Positions 9,616 through 19,163 of a stretch of 64,000 nt of DNA are shown in pieces. The notes under the pieces were generated by a model, which worked only from the letters and a program-made list of their open reading frames with translations, had not been told where the DNA came from and ran no database searches. The stretch comes from Candidatus Omnitrophota bacterium (GTDB lineage Bacteria; Ratteibacteria; UBA8468; B48-G9; JAFGKM01): positions 1-64,000 of the forward strand of contig JAFGKM010000051.1 in NCBI GenBank assembly GCA_016928555.1, written 5' to 3'. Every line of letters begins with the position of its first letter. Position 1 is the first letter of the stretch. Position numbers and translations under genes: made by a program.

Positions 9616-12600
9616 TTATTTATTTAAGTCTGCGTGATATTCCTGGAGACTTTTTACGCTGATTTTGTTTTCTTTCAGTTTTTTTATCGCAACCATTGTG
9701 GCTTTTGCCCCTGGAATTGTCGTTATAAGGGGAATATTTCTGTTTACGGCGATGTCTCTTATGGAAATGATGTCTTTTTTCGGCTTTTTGCCGGAAGGGG
9801 TGTTGATTATGATTGAAATCTGGTTGTTCTTCATGAAATCAACGACGTTCGGACGTTCTCCCTCGTAAACCTTGGGTATTATTCTTGCCGTTACGCCGTT
9901 CTCGTTAAGGATTTTGCCTGTTCCTGAACTTGCGAGAATCTCAAATCCTATGTCCTGGAAGCCTTTTGCTATGGCAACTACGGCTTTTTTGTCCTTGTCT
10001 TTTACGCTTATGAAGATTGTTCCGGAAACCGGAAGTTTCTGCCCCGCGGCGATCTGGCTTTTAGCGTATGCCATCTCAAAGGTTTTGTCCATTCCTATAA
10101 CCTCTCCGGTTGAACGCATCTCCGGTCCCAGAACCGCGTCTACTCCGGGGAATCTATTGAACGGGAAAACGGATTCTTTCACCGCAAAATAGTTGACGGA
10201 TATTTCTTTTGTGAATCCGAGTTCCTCAAGTTTTTTCCCCGTCATTATCTTCGTGGCGAGCTTGGCGAGGGGGACGGCTATCACCTTGCTTATGAAGGGG
10301 ATGGTTCTCGATGCCCTCGGATTGACCTCCAGCACGTATACCTTGCTGTTTTTGACGGCATACTGGACGTTTATGAGACCCTTGATTTTCAGCTCGAGGG
10401 CGAGTTTTTTTGTCGCTGTTTCAATCTCTTTCACGATTTTTTTGTCGAGACTGTATGTGGGAAGAACCATGGCGCTGTCGCCTGAGTGCACGCCCGCTTC
10501 TTCTATGTGCTCCATAATGCCGCCTATGACGCACTCTTCACCGTCGCATATGGCATCTGCATCCACCTCTATGGCGTCCTCAAGAAATTTGTCTATAAGG
10601 ACAGGCCTTTCCTGAGATACGTCCACGGCTTTTTGCATGAACGATTCAAGCGTTTCCCTGTCATATACTATTTCCATCGCCCTGCCTCCAAGGACATAGG
10701 ATGGCCTTACAAGAACGGGGTAGCCGATTTTTTCTGCTATTGCCGCCGCCTGCTCAAAGGATGTTGCCGTCCCGTTGGGCGTCTGTTTTAACGAGAGTTT
10801 TTCAAGCAGCTGCCGGAAGAGCTCCCTGTCTTCGGCGGCGTCAATGGCCTCGGGGCTTGTTCCGAGTATGTTGATTCCTTCTTTCTGCAGGGGGATGGCA
10901 AGGTTTAAGGGGGTCTGCCCTCCGAACTGGAGAATCACGCCTATGGGTTTCTCTTTTTCCACTATATTGAGCACGTCTTCAACGGTGATAGGTTCAAAAT
11001 AAAGCCTGTCCGACGTATCGTAATCCGTGCTTACGGTTTCAGGGTTGCAGTTGACCATGATGCTTTCGTAGCCGTCTTCCCGCAGAGAGAATGAGGCGTG
11101 CACGCAGCAATAGTCGAATTCAATCCCCTGGCCTATGCGGTTAGGCCCTCCTCCCAAAATAACAACCTTTTTCTTTTTCCCCTGAACTGCTCCGGAGTCA
11201 TGTTTTTCATTGGAGGAATAATAGTAGGGTTTTTCCGCAGGATATTCGCCGCCAACGCTGTCAACCGGCTTGAATACGGATGCAATGTTCTCTTTTTTTC
11301 TTTTTTCCCTCACTTCTTTTTCGGAGGAGTTCATAATGAAGGATATCTGCCTGTCGGAAAAACCCGATTTTTTGGCTTTCTCCAGTATTCCCGCAGGCAG
11401 TGCGTTTACGCCTGAATACCTGTAAAGTTCTTTTTCCATTTCAATAATCCCTTTTATGTTGTGAAGAAACCACGGGTCAATTTTTGAAAGGCCGTAGATT
11501 TCATCAACGCTCATGCCTGCAAGCATCCCGTAGCGCAGGTAAAAGAGCCGTTCATCGTCCGGGACGGATATTTTTCTCGCTATAAGCTCTTTCTCTTCTC
11601 CCGTGAATTGATGGTTTATGTCCCAGACGTCTTTTTTATCCGAACCGAGTCCGTACCTGCCTGTTTCAAGGGACCGCAGTCCTTTCTGAAGGGCTTCCCT
11701 GAAGTTTCTGCCGATGGACATTGCTTCACCTACGGCTTTCATGGATGTTGAAATCGTTTTATCCGCCGCCGGAAATTTTTCAAATGTGAACCTCGGGATT
11801 TTAAAGACGCAGTAGTCAACGGTGGGCTCCGCAAAACAGGTTGTCTTTCCCGTTATCTGGTTGTCTATCTCTTCCAGCGTCAACCCTACGGCAAGCTTTG
11901 TCGCTATTCTCGCTATGGGGAAACCCGTGGCTTTTGAAGCAAGGGCGGAGCTTCTGGAAACCCTTGGGTTAACTTCAATTATAACCACCCCGCCGTCTTC
12001 GGGGTTCACGGCAAACTGTATGTTCGCGCCGCCTACAACGCCGATTTTTCTTATGATTTTCTTTGAGAGGTTCACAAGGTTTGCGTATTCTCTAAGGCTT
12101 AAGGTCTGGGCAGGCGCCACAACTATGCTGTCGCCGGTATGTATGCCCATGGGGTCTACGTTTTCCATGGATGTGACCATTATTACGCTGTCGGCGCTGT
12201 CTCTCATAACCTCAAATTCTATCTCTTTCCAGCCGAGGACGGATTGTTCTATCAGCACCTCGCTTATCGGACTCGTGTCCAGGCCGAATTCAAGCTTTTT
12301 TTCAAGCTCTTCAATGTTGTAGGCGACGGAGCCGCCCGTCCCTCCGAGAGTGTAAGCAGGCCTAAGAACCAAAGGGAATCCGAGCTTTTTCCCTATCTCA
12401 AGTCCGTCTTTGAGGTTGTAGGCGAGCGCGCTTGCGGGAACTTCTATGCCGAGTTCGGTCATTGCGTTTTTGAAAAGCTCCCTGTCTTCCGCCATGGCTA
12501 TCGCGGATATGTCCGCTCCGATTACCTCTACGCCGTATTTTTCAAGGACTCCCTCTCTTGAAAGGAAGGTTGCGAGATTCAGCCCCGTCTGGCCGCCGAG

Positions 12601-12867
12601 CGTGGGCAGAAGCGCGTCCGGACGCTCCTTTTCTATTATTTTTGCGAGGAGTTCAACCGTCAGAGGTTCAAGATAGGTTATGCCGGCCATTTCAGGGTCG
12701 GTCATAATAGTCGCCGGGTTGCTGTTCACCAGAAGCACCTCATACCCCTCTTCCTTCAGCGATTTGCATGCCTGCGAGCCGGAATAGTCAAATTCGCATG
12801 CCTGTCCTATTATAATAGGTCCGGAGCCAATAATCATTATTTTTTTAAGGTCTTTTCTGTGAGGCAT
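9616..12867 (-). CDS. carB: Carbamoyl phosphate synthase large subunit
   Basis: ORF 1083 aa; [59 protein letters not shown]; duplicated ATP-grasp halves and C-terminal MGS-like domain. Confidence 0.98.
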   Translation of the reverse strand: MPHRKDLKKIMIIGSGPIIIGQACEFDYSGSQACKSLKEEGYEVLLVNSNPATIMTDPEMAGITYLEPLTVELLAKIIEKERPDALLPTLGGQTGLNLATFLSREGVLEKYGVEVIGADISAIAMAEDRELFKNAMTELGIEVPASALAYNLKDGLEIGKKLGFPLVLRPAYTLGGTGGSVAYNIEELEKKLEFGLDTSPISEVLIEQSVLGWKEIEFEVMRDSADSVIMVTSMENVDPMGIHTGDSIVVAPAQTLSLREYANLVNLSKKIIRKIGVVGGANIQFAVNPEDGGVVIIEVNPRVSRSSALASKATGFPIARIATKLAVGLTLEEIDNQITGKTTCFAEPTVDYCVFKIPRFTFEKFPAADKTISTSMKAVGEAMSIGRNFREALQKGLRSLETGRYGLGSDKKDVWDINHQFTGEEKELIARKISVPDDERLFYLRYGMLAGMSVDEIYGLSKIDPWFLHNIKGIIEMEKELYRYSGVNALPAGILEKAKKSGFSDRQISFIMNSSEKEVREKRKKENIASVFKPVDSVGGEYPAEKPYYYSSNEKHDSGAVQGKKKKVVILGGGPNRIGQGIEFDYCCVHASFSLREDGYESIMVNCNPETVSTDYDTSDRLYFEPITVEDVLNIVEKEKPIGVILQFGGQTPLNLAIPLQKEGINILGTSPEAIDAAEDRELFRQLLEKLSLKQTPNGTATSFEQAAAIAEKIGYPVLVRPSYVLGGRAMEIVYDRETLESFMQKAVDVSQERPVLIDKFLEDAIEVDADAICDGEECVIGGIMEHIEEAGVHSGDSAMVLPTYSLDKKIVKEIETATKKLALELKIKGLINVQYAVKNSKVYVLEVNPRASRTIPFISKVIAVPLAKLATKIMTGKKLEELGFTKEISVNYFAVKESVFPFNRFPGVDAVLGPEMRSTGEVIGMDKTFEMAYAKSQIAAGQKLPVSGTIFISVKDKDKKAVVAIAKGFQDIGFEILASSGTGKILNENGVTARIIPKVYEGERPNVVDFMKNNQISIIINTPSGKKPKKDIISIRDIAVNRNIPLITTIPGAKATMVAIKKLKENKISVKSLQEYHADLNK

Positions 12868-12868
12868 T

Positions 12869-13894
12869 TTACCTTCCTTTTATCAGAGAGAAAAACTCTT
12901 TGAAATTGACATCCCGGGGCAGAAAGCTCGTAGACATCATCCTCATGTCCTCGTCATACTGCCCTTCCTCGGTATCATCGTTGATATTGACAAACCTTGC
13001 CGTTTTACCCGCAGATTTCTTTTCAAGGGACAGGCTGTGGCTTTGTTCCGTTATACAGCACCTGTTTTCCTTTGTGTCCGAGACAGGATGGTTTATGCCG
13101 TAATGATTCAGAATATCCCCGGAGATTTTTCTCCCCGAGGCAATGCCGGCGGCAAGATGCCCCGTCCCTGCTCCGAAAACGGGTATCCTGCCGAGGAATT
13201 TTTTTATAACTGAGGCGGCCTCCTCTATGACGGCCGGGTTTTCGGGTCCGGATGTGACGTATATTCCCGAGGCGCCGGCCATTATCTCGTCTCTTTCCGG
13301 CGCGCCCGGCGGGAAAAAAATCCAGTCAAACTCGGAATTTTTCAGCGCCGCGGTTTCGCTTTTCTTTACGCCGAGGTTGATGACGGCTATGTAAGGTCTG
13401 CCGGTTTTGAGAATATCCTGTTTCGTTTTGACCTGGGCGCAGGCAATGCCGGAGTTCTTCTTCATTTCTTTGAGAACCTTTTCGGTTTCAATGTCTGCCG
13501 GAGCGATTCCTGCCGCCATTCCCCTCCTGTTCCGTATTATCGCAGTCAGGTACTGCGTATCGGAACCTTCAAGCATTGATACGGGCTTGTCCTTCAGAAA
13601 ATCTGCCAGAGAACATTGCGCCCTGAAGTTGCTGTAAATCTCGCTGTATTCCGAGATTATCACCGCCGAGGGAAAAACCTCTTCCGTTTCCGTGTCCTCA
13701 TAGTTTATGCCGTAATTTCCTATGAGAGGATAAGTAAAACAGACTATTTTGCCGGAGTACTCAGGGGAGGTCAGAACTTTTTCGTATCCCACGACGCGGG
13801 TGTCGAAAACCAGCCTTCCCGTTTTAACGCCTTTTCCGGAAATAATAGTCCCTTCAAAAATTTCCCCGGTTTCAAGAACAATTTTGCCTTTCAT
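12869..13894 (-). CDS. carA: Carbamoyl phosphate synthase small subunit, glutaminase triad degenerate
   Basis: ORF 341 aa; N-terminal [29 protein letters not shown] is CarA-like; GATase motif reads [14 protein letters not shown] in place of IPVFGICLGHQ; C-terminal STSFLPRD in place of SxQxHPEA. Confidence 0.9.
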   Translation of the reverse strand: MKGKIVLETGEIFEGTIISGKGVKTGRLVFDTRVVGYEKVLTSPEYSGKIVCFTYPLIGNYGINYEDTETEEVFPSAVIISEYSEIYSNFRAQCSLADFLKDKPVSMLEGSDTQYLTAIIRNRRGMAAGIAPADIETEKVLKEMKKNSGIACAQVKTKQDILKTGRPYIAVINLGVKKSETAALKNSEFDWIFFPPGAPERDEIMAGASGIYVTSGPENPAVIEEAASVIKKFLGRIPVFGAGTGHLAAGIASGRKISGDILNHYGINHPVSDTKENRCCITEQSHSLSLEKKSAGKTARFVNINDDTEEGQYDEDMRMMSTSFLPRDVNFKEFFSLIKGR

Positions 13895-13898
13895 GATG

Positions 13899-15233
13899 TT
13901 ATAATTCCCTCTCTTTATCTTTTATCCTCTTTCCCGTAAAGCAGGAAAGGCATAGATGGTTTGCGGGCAGTCCTACTGCGCCTATGAAATCTTCAAGAGA
14001 GTTGTATCTCAGGGTATCGGCGCCTATCTTTTCCCGTATGCCCTCAAGAGAAAGCCTTTTGGCCGCAAGCTCCCTGTAAGAGCGGGTGGAGATGCCGTAG
14101 AAACACGGCGCTATGAGCGGAGGACAGGCTATTCTCACATGGACCTCTTTTGCTCCCGCATGCTTGAGTTCCATGACTTTGAACTGTATCTGCGTCCCTC
14201 TTACGATGGAATCGTCGCACAGGACTATCCTTTTCCCCTTGACGTTTTCTTTTATTACCGACAGTTTTATGCGGGCCTCCTCGTCCCTGCTTTCCTGTGT
14301 GTGCCTGGTATAGCTTCTGCTGGCGAACCTGTCCAGAAGAAAAACCTCCTGGTAAGGTATTTTTGACTCCTTGTGGTAGCCCAGTGCGCATCCTATGCCG
14401 GACATCGGGACCGGCGCAACTATGTCGGCCTCAATTTTTCCGTCTTTTTTCGCAAGCCTTGAACCGAAGTTTTCGCGGACCCTTATAACTGGTATGCCTT
14501 CAATTATAGAGTCGGTGGAGGCTATGTATGCCCATTCAAAAGCGCAGAATGCGGGATGCCCGTTTTTTACTCTGGCAAGAGTTTTTACGCCGTCTTTATT
14601 TATGAAGACGATTTCTCCCGGTTCAACGTCCCTGTGCAATTCCAAGCCCAGCAGGTCAAACGGCCTTGATTCGGACGAAACGGCAAACCGGTTTTTCCCT
14701 TTTCCAAGTATCAGCGGTTTGAAGCCGTAAGGGTCCCTTGCGGCATAAATGCCGCTTTTTGTGAGAATGACAAGACTGTAGGCGCCTTTAACTTTACTGC
14801 TCAGATTTGCTATCCCCGTAAGAAAGTCCTTTTCATAGGAGATTAATTTGCCGAGAAGTTCAATATCCGTTTCGCTGTTGAAAGAATGGCCTTTCTCTTT
14901 CAGCCCGGCTCTCAGCTTCTTTCCGTTCATTATGTTGCCGCTGAACGCTATTGCGAATTTTCCCATGCGGGATATTAAAAAAATGGGCTGGCGTTCTTTT
15001 AAGCTGACGTGCCCTATTCCCGAGAAGCCTTTCAGGCAGCGGATTTCATCTTCCGAAAAGGTATGCCTTACAAAACCCTTGTGGGTTGTAAGATAGATGT
15101 TCCCGGAACGGGTGGCTATTCCGCAGTATCTCTGTCCGCGGTGCTGAAGCTTGAAGATTCCGTAATAAACGTCTTTGGCCGCATTTTCCCTGCCGGCATT
15201 GTACAAACCGAAAATTCCGCAGTTCTCATCCAT
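13899..15233 (-). CDS. purF: Amidophosphoribosyltransferase with divergent glutaminase domain
   Basis: ORF 444 aa; MDENCGIFGLYN; LQHRGQ; PRPP loop IVLCDDSIVRGTQ intact; GHVR-type glutamine loop missing (GHVSLKERQP). Confidence 0.93.
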   Translation of the reverse strand: MDENCGIFGLYNAGRENAAKDVYYGIFKLQHRGQRYCGIATRSGNIYLTTHKGFVRHTFSEDEIRCLKGFSGIGHVSLKERQPIFLISRMGKFAIAFSGNIMNGKKLRAGLKEKGHSFNSETDIELLGKLISYEKDFLTGIANLSSKVKGAYSLVILTKSGIYAARDPYGFKPLILGKGKNRFAVSSESRPFDLLGLELHRDVEPGEIVFINKDGVKTLARVKNGHPAFCAFEWAYIASTDSIIEGIPVIRVRENFGSRLAKKDGKIEADIVAPVPMSGIGCALGYHKESKIPYQEVFLLDRFASRSYTRHTQESRDEEARIKLSVIKENVKGKRIVLCDDSIVRGTQIQFKVMELKHAGAKEVHVRIACPPLIAPCFYGISTRSYRELAAKRLSLEGIREKIGADTLRYNSLEDFIGAVGLPANHLCLSCFTGKRIKDKEREL

Positions 15234-15251
15234 TGTGAATTTTTCAGATTA

Positions 15252-16190
15252 TTAAATGTATTCTATGGTGCTGGGTGGTTTCGGCGTTATGTCGTAAACG
15301 ACTTTGACGACTTCCGGGACTTCTTCCAGAATCCTGTCGCGTATCTTGTAAAGAACGGGCCACGGAATCTTTGACGGCTGCGCCGTAAGCGCGTCTTTGG
15401 AATTAACGGCCCTCACGGCGATAATATCTCCGTAGACTCTTTTACCGTTTACCATTCCGGTGGCTCTGTCCGACATAAGAACGGCAAGAACCTGGAATAT
15501 GCTCTCGCCCGTTATGGCAGTTTCCACGATTTTGGTAGCCTTGCGGACTTTTTCAACCCGTTCGGGAGTAACCTCGCCTATTATCCTGGTAGCCAGCCCG
15601 GGGCCGGGAAACGGTTTTCTGTCGGCGAATTTTTTTGGCATGCCGAGTTTTTTTGCGACTTCACGGACCTGATGTTTATATATTTCCCTCAACGGCTCAA
15701 CTATTTTTAATCCGAAATGCGCCGGGTTTATTCCTATCTGCGAGAGCACGTTGTGCTGTGTTTTTATTCCTTTCTGCGTTTCGGCTATGTCCGCGGCTAT
15801 GGTCCCCTGTATGAGGAAATCCACGGAATAGCTCTTGACCGCCTGTCCGAGGGTTTTATAGAAGAGGTCCCGGAAAACTATCCTTTTTTCCTCTGGGTCG
15901 GTCTTGCCTTTTAAGCCATCAAAAAACTTGTCTTTGACATCCCATATCTGCAGTTCAATGCCCGCGTTATCAAAAAACTTCCGTATCTCTTCAGGCTCTC
16001 CCTCCCTCATGAGCCCGTCGTCGAGAAAAAGCACTATGATGTTGCCGCCGAGGGCTTTTCTGGCAAGCATGGCGCACGTCATGCTGTCGACTCCTCCCGA
16101 AACGGCTATAAGCGTCCTTTTTGTCCTGCTGATTTTTTTCTGAAGCTCTTCGGTTTTCTGGTTGATGAATTTTACGGCCGCAAAACTCAT
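15252..16190 (-). CDS. guaA: GMP synthase ATP-pyrophosphatase subunit only (GuaAb-like, no GATase domain)
   Basis: ORF 312 aa; TLIAVSGGVDSMTCAML; KPFPGPGLATRIIGEVTPER; C-terminal KPPSTIEYI; RBS AAGGAG upstream of ATG at 16190. Confidence 0.95.
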   Translation of the reverse strand: MSFAAVKFINQKTEELQKKISRTKRTLIAVSGGVDSMTCAMLARKALGGNIIVLFLDDGLMREGEPEEIRKFFDNAGIELQIWDVKDKFFDGLKGKTDPEEKRIVFRDLFYKTLGQAVKSYSVDFLIQGTIAADIAETQKGIKTQHNVLSQIGINPAHFGLKIVEPLREIYKHQVREVAKKLGMPKKFADRKPFPGPGLATRIIGEVTPERVEKVRKATKIVETAITGESIFQVLAVLMSDRATGMVNGKRVYGDIIAVRAVNSKDALTAQPSKIPWPVLYKIRDRILEEVPEVVKVVYDITPKPPSTIEYI

Positions 16191-16210
16191 GTTATTCTCC
16201 TTTACATTTA

Positions 16211-16295
16211 AGCGTATGGCGTATAGCGTTTAGCGTATAGTTAAAAGCTTTTAAGCTTCTAATTGTATTTTCTATGCGCTGTACGCTATCCGCTG
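16211..16295. repeat. Dispersed inverted GCGTATAGCG-type repeat
   Basis: Left arm AGCGTATGGCGTATAGCGTTTAGCGTATAG and right arm GCGCTGTACGCTATCCGCTG; second copy at 35882-35983. Confidence 0.75.
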
Positions 16296-16356
16296 TTTTT
16301 ATAAGGGGTTTCGTTTTATCAGCTTAGTTTCTCCATGGGGCGTTCTTTAAAGATTA

Positions 16357-16386
16357 ATTATAACATTCATGGAAACAGCGCGTCAA
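16357..16386 (-). promoter_or_regulatory. Sigma70-like promoter predicted for the guaA-purF-carAB-hisHF operon
   Basis: Reverse strand TTGACG (16386-16381), 18-bp spacer, TATAAT (16362-16357); upstream of guaA, overlapping the 3' end of lpxK. Confidence 0.6.
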
Positions 16387-17458
16387 AACCTTTTTTTCCT
16401 CCCGACAAATCCGTAAGAACGGCGTTAATCTTCAAATAAAAAAGAGGAATACCCTCGGGAAATTTCCCTTCCAGCTTGACATAATCCTTTTCAGTCGCAA
16501 CTATATAATCCGTTTTCTTTCTCATGAACAGGCCGGTCAATTCGGCAATGTCAAAATCCCTGTAATTGAAGTGGTCCGGATATGCGGCCGCATATATTCT
16601 GTCAGGCGACAATTTGAAAAGAAGATGGAAAAAATTCATGGGGTTACCTATTCCCGCCGCCGCAATAATCCTTTTTCCGCAGACTGAAGAGGCGGGAATT
16701 TCAATTTCGGAATTTTTCAGGCACTCAATCTCATAATCCATGACAAATACGGGCCTTTTGAACCGGTCAAGGTAAGATACAAGCGTTTTTCTCTCCTTCT
16801 CTCCTGCCATATACGGGTGCGTAAGCACAAAAACGTCCGCTCTTTTCAGTGAACCGAGCGGTTCTCTGAGCATCCCCGAAGGGATAACCCTTTTATTGTC
16901 AAAGGGGTTTGACATATCCAGCAAGAGAATGTCAGCATCCCTGTATATTCGGCGGGAATGGAATCCGTCGTCTATCACGGCCGTATCGCCGGGCCTATTC
17001 ATCTTTTCTTCCAGTTTTTTTATCTCCGCTGGATTTTTTGAGGCCAAATACAGTCCCGGGAAATTTCTGCCCATCATCCGGATTTCGTCGGCAGTTCTGG
17101 AAGAAGGCGCCGCCCCGGATGATAAAACGGCAATCCTGCGCCCTTTTTCCCTCAAGGTTTTGACCATGCCCATCACCATAGGCGTTTTTCCCGTACCGCC
17201 GGAAACAATGTTGCCTGCGCTTATGACCGAAAAACCGAATTTTTCAGGGGTAGTAAAAAGTCTCTTAAGGAAAATTGACGCAAGATAAAAAAGGGTGAAA
17301 GGAAGCAGGTATGCCGAAAGAATTTTAAAAAACAGCGATTTTCTGCGGAACAGGAACCTTCTATAGAAAAAATTAAAAAAGGGTCTGCTCGTTCTCAGAG
17401 ACGCGGTTTCCAAGAGGTATTTCAACTTTTCCGAATTCTCCATCGTATCCAGGTACAA
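16367..17458 (-). CDS. lpxK: Tetraacyldisaccharide 4'-kinase
   Basis: ORF 363 aa; SAGNIVSGGTGKTPMVMGMVKTLREKGRRIAVLSSG; DDGFHSRRIYRDADILLLD; N-terminus overlaps the upstream gene. Confidence 0.93.
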   Translation of the reverse strand: MYLDTMENSEKLKYLLETASLRTSRPFFNFFYRRFLFRRKSLFFKILSAYLLPFTLFYLASIFLKRLFTTPEKFGFSVISAGNIVSGGTGKTPMVMGMVKTLREKGRRIAVLSSGAAPSSRTADEIRMMGRNFPGLYLASKNPAEIKKLEEKMNRPGDTAVIDDGFHSRRIYRDADILLLDMSNPFDNKRVIPSGMLREPLGSLKRADVFVLTHPYMAGEKERKTLVSYLDRFKRPVFVMDYEIECLKNSEIEIPASSVCGKRIIAAAGIGNPMNFFHLLFKLSPDRIYAAAYPDHFNYRDFDIAELTGLFMRKKTDYIVATEKDYVKLEGKFPEGIPLFYLKINAVLTDLSGGKKGFDALFP

Positions 17459-18602
17459 TTTTTACTCTCCCTTTTCTGACCGCCCGTATCCCCTCAATGA
17501 TATTTTCGTCTATTTTGCCGTACATCTCTTCTTCGGGAATTTCAAGAAGAACGGACAGTTCGGTTCCGAACCGTTCGATAATTTCTTTATATTTGTTTCT
17601 TACAAGAACGGAATCAGGCTTTTTCCCAAGTATGCTGCCTATTATCTGGTCAAGGGGGACAAGTTTTTTGAAAGGGATGAACCTGTCGGGTTTTTCTCCG
17701 TATTTTCTGTCGGAGAGTTCACATACCCTGTTCATTACACCTATCGTGACCTTTCTTCCGCAGACCGGGCACAGATTGTTGTTTTTTCGCGTTTCCTCCG
17801 GGGAAAGGCACAGATTGCAGTTCCTGTGGCCGTCAAAGTGGTATTTTCCCTCTTCCGGGAAGTATTCAACGGTTGATAGGAATTTTCCGCCGTCCTTGCT
17901 TTTTAATATGTTTTTCAATCCGGGCAGGTCAAATTTTCCGCCGAATATGTTGGCTTCCCTTCCGATTTTAGCCGCCGAATGCGCGTCGGAATTGGAGATA
18001 AATGAAAACCTGTCCAGAGAAGAGACCATCCAGTTCATTGCCGGGTCGCTGCTCAAGCCCGTTTCAAGCGCAAAGATTTCGGAAGCCATGTCTCCGAAAC
18101 ATTCCTGGATGGAATCAAAACCGGAGTTGGAGCCGAAGAGGGAAAAATGGGGCGTCCAGATGTGGGCGGGTACCACGAATCCCTTTTCATCTGCGTCTTT
18201 TACTATTTTCACGAGCTCTTTCGCCTCCATCTGCAGTATCGGCCTGCCGTCGGCGTTTATGTCTCCGTAGCGCTCAAGCACTCTGTTAAGCTTATCGGCT
18301 CCGGCAAATGAGGAGAGAAAAAGGATGTTGTGTATTTTTTTCACCTTCCCTTTCTCGTCAAAAATGTTGCACGCTTCCCCCGTAAGGATAAAATCAATGC
18401 CTCCGTATTGATAAATGCCTTCCCTGTCAGTCTCCTTGAAGAGGTTGGTTAATTCGTGGAACCACAGAAAGTGGGTTATATCGCCGGTGCCGAGAAGGTT
18501 TATTCCTTTATATTTAGCCCAGCGCGCCAGTTCGGGTATCTCCATGTTTTTGCTTGTGGCGCGGCTGTATTTTGAATGTATGTGAAAATCCGCTATGTAC
18601 AT
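17373..18602 (-). CDS. PHP-domain protein, EndoQ-like endonuclease family
   Basis: ORF 409 aa; ADFHIHSKYSRATSKNMEIPELARWAKYKGI; Zn ribbon CNLC...CPVCGRK. Confidence 0.8.
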   Translation of the reverse strand: MYIADFHIHSKYSRATSKNMEIPELARWAKYKGINLLGTGDITHFLWFHELTNLFKETDREGIYQYGGIDFILTGEACNIFDEKGKVKKIHNILFLSSFAGADKLNRVLERYGDINADGRPILQMEAKELVKIVKDADEKGFVVPAHIWTPHFSLFGSNSGFDSIQECFGDMASEIFALETGLSSDPAMNWMVSSLDRFSFISNSDAHSAAKIGREANIFGGKFDLPGLKNILKSKDGGKFLSTVEYFPEEGKYHFDGHRNCNLCLSPEETRKNNNLCPVCGRKVTIGVMNRVCELSDRKYGEKPDRFIPFKKLVPLDQIIGSILGKKPDSVLVRNKYKEIIERFGTELSVLLEIPEEEMYGKIDENIIEGIRAVRKGRVKIVPGYDGEFGKVEIPLGNRVSENEQTLF

Positions 18603-19163
18603 TTATCCCGAACTCCCCTTTGAAATTTTAAAATGCGAGGGATTTGGATTTAATGCTTTTCTGCCCTTTTTTATCTTTTTGAATTCGGCATAAAGAAGTC
18701 CGTAAAGCTGTTCAAGCGACTGTGAAATGATTTTAGTCTTGCACACAACAGGTGCGAAGTTGGTATCTCCGGTCCATCTCGGGACTACATGCATGTGTAT
18801 GTGGGTCTTGAGGCCTGCGCCGGCGGCTCTGCCGATGTTGATGCCTATGTTGAAACCCTGCGGGTTAAGCACCTTTCCCAGTATTTTCACGGACGTTTTG
18901 ATGAGAAACATGAATTCCCTCTCTTCTTCAGGGCTCAAATTTTCAATCGTGCTTATATGCCTGTTGGGGACAACCATGATATGTCCGTTGTTATACGGAA
19001 ACAGGTTGAGTATCACGAAGCAGCGTTTTCCTCTGTATACGAGATAGTTTTTTTCGTCTCCGGCCTTTGCTTTGAGAGCTTTGCACAGGAAGCATCCCTT
19101 GGGCGGAATCTGCCTTATGTAAGCCAGCCGCCACGGCGCCCACAGGATATCTTTTTTATACAT
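18603..19163 (-). CDS. HIT domain protein (AP4A phosphorylase/hydrolase-like)
   Basis: ORF 186 aa; LWAPWRLAYI...CFLCKAL...HIHMHVVPRWTGDTNF. Confidence 0.9.
   Translation of the reverse strand: MYKKDILWAPWRLAYIRQIPPKGCFLCKALKAKAGDEKNYLVYRGKRCFVILNLFPYNNGHIMVVPNRHISTIENLSPEEEREFMFLIKTSVKILGKVLNPQGFNIGINIGRAAGAGLKTHIHMHVVPRWTGDTNFAPVVCKTKIISQSLEQLYGLLYAEFKKIKKGRKALNPNPSHFKISKGSSG

Noticed and set aside
12869-13894. carA as a decaying pseudogene
   Set aside because: The ORF is full length without frameshift, the fold and CarB-facing N-terminus are conserved, and it is tightly packed between purF and carB, so a maintained but glutaminase-dead subunit is more likely.
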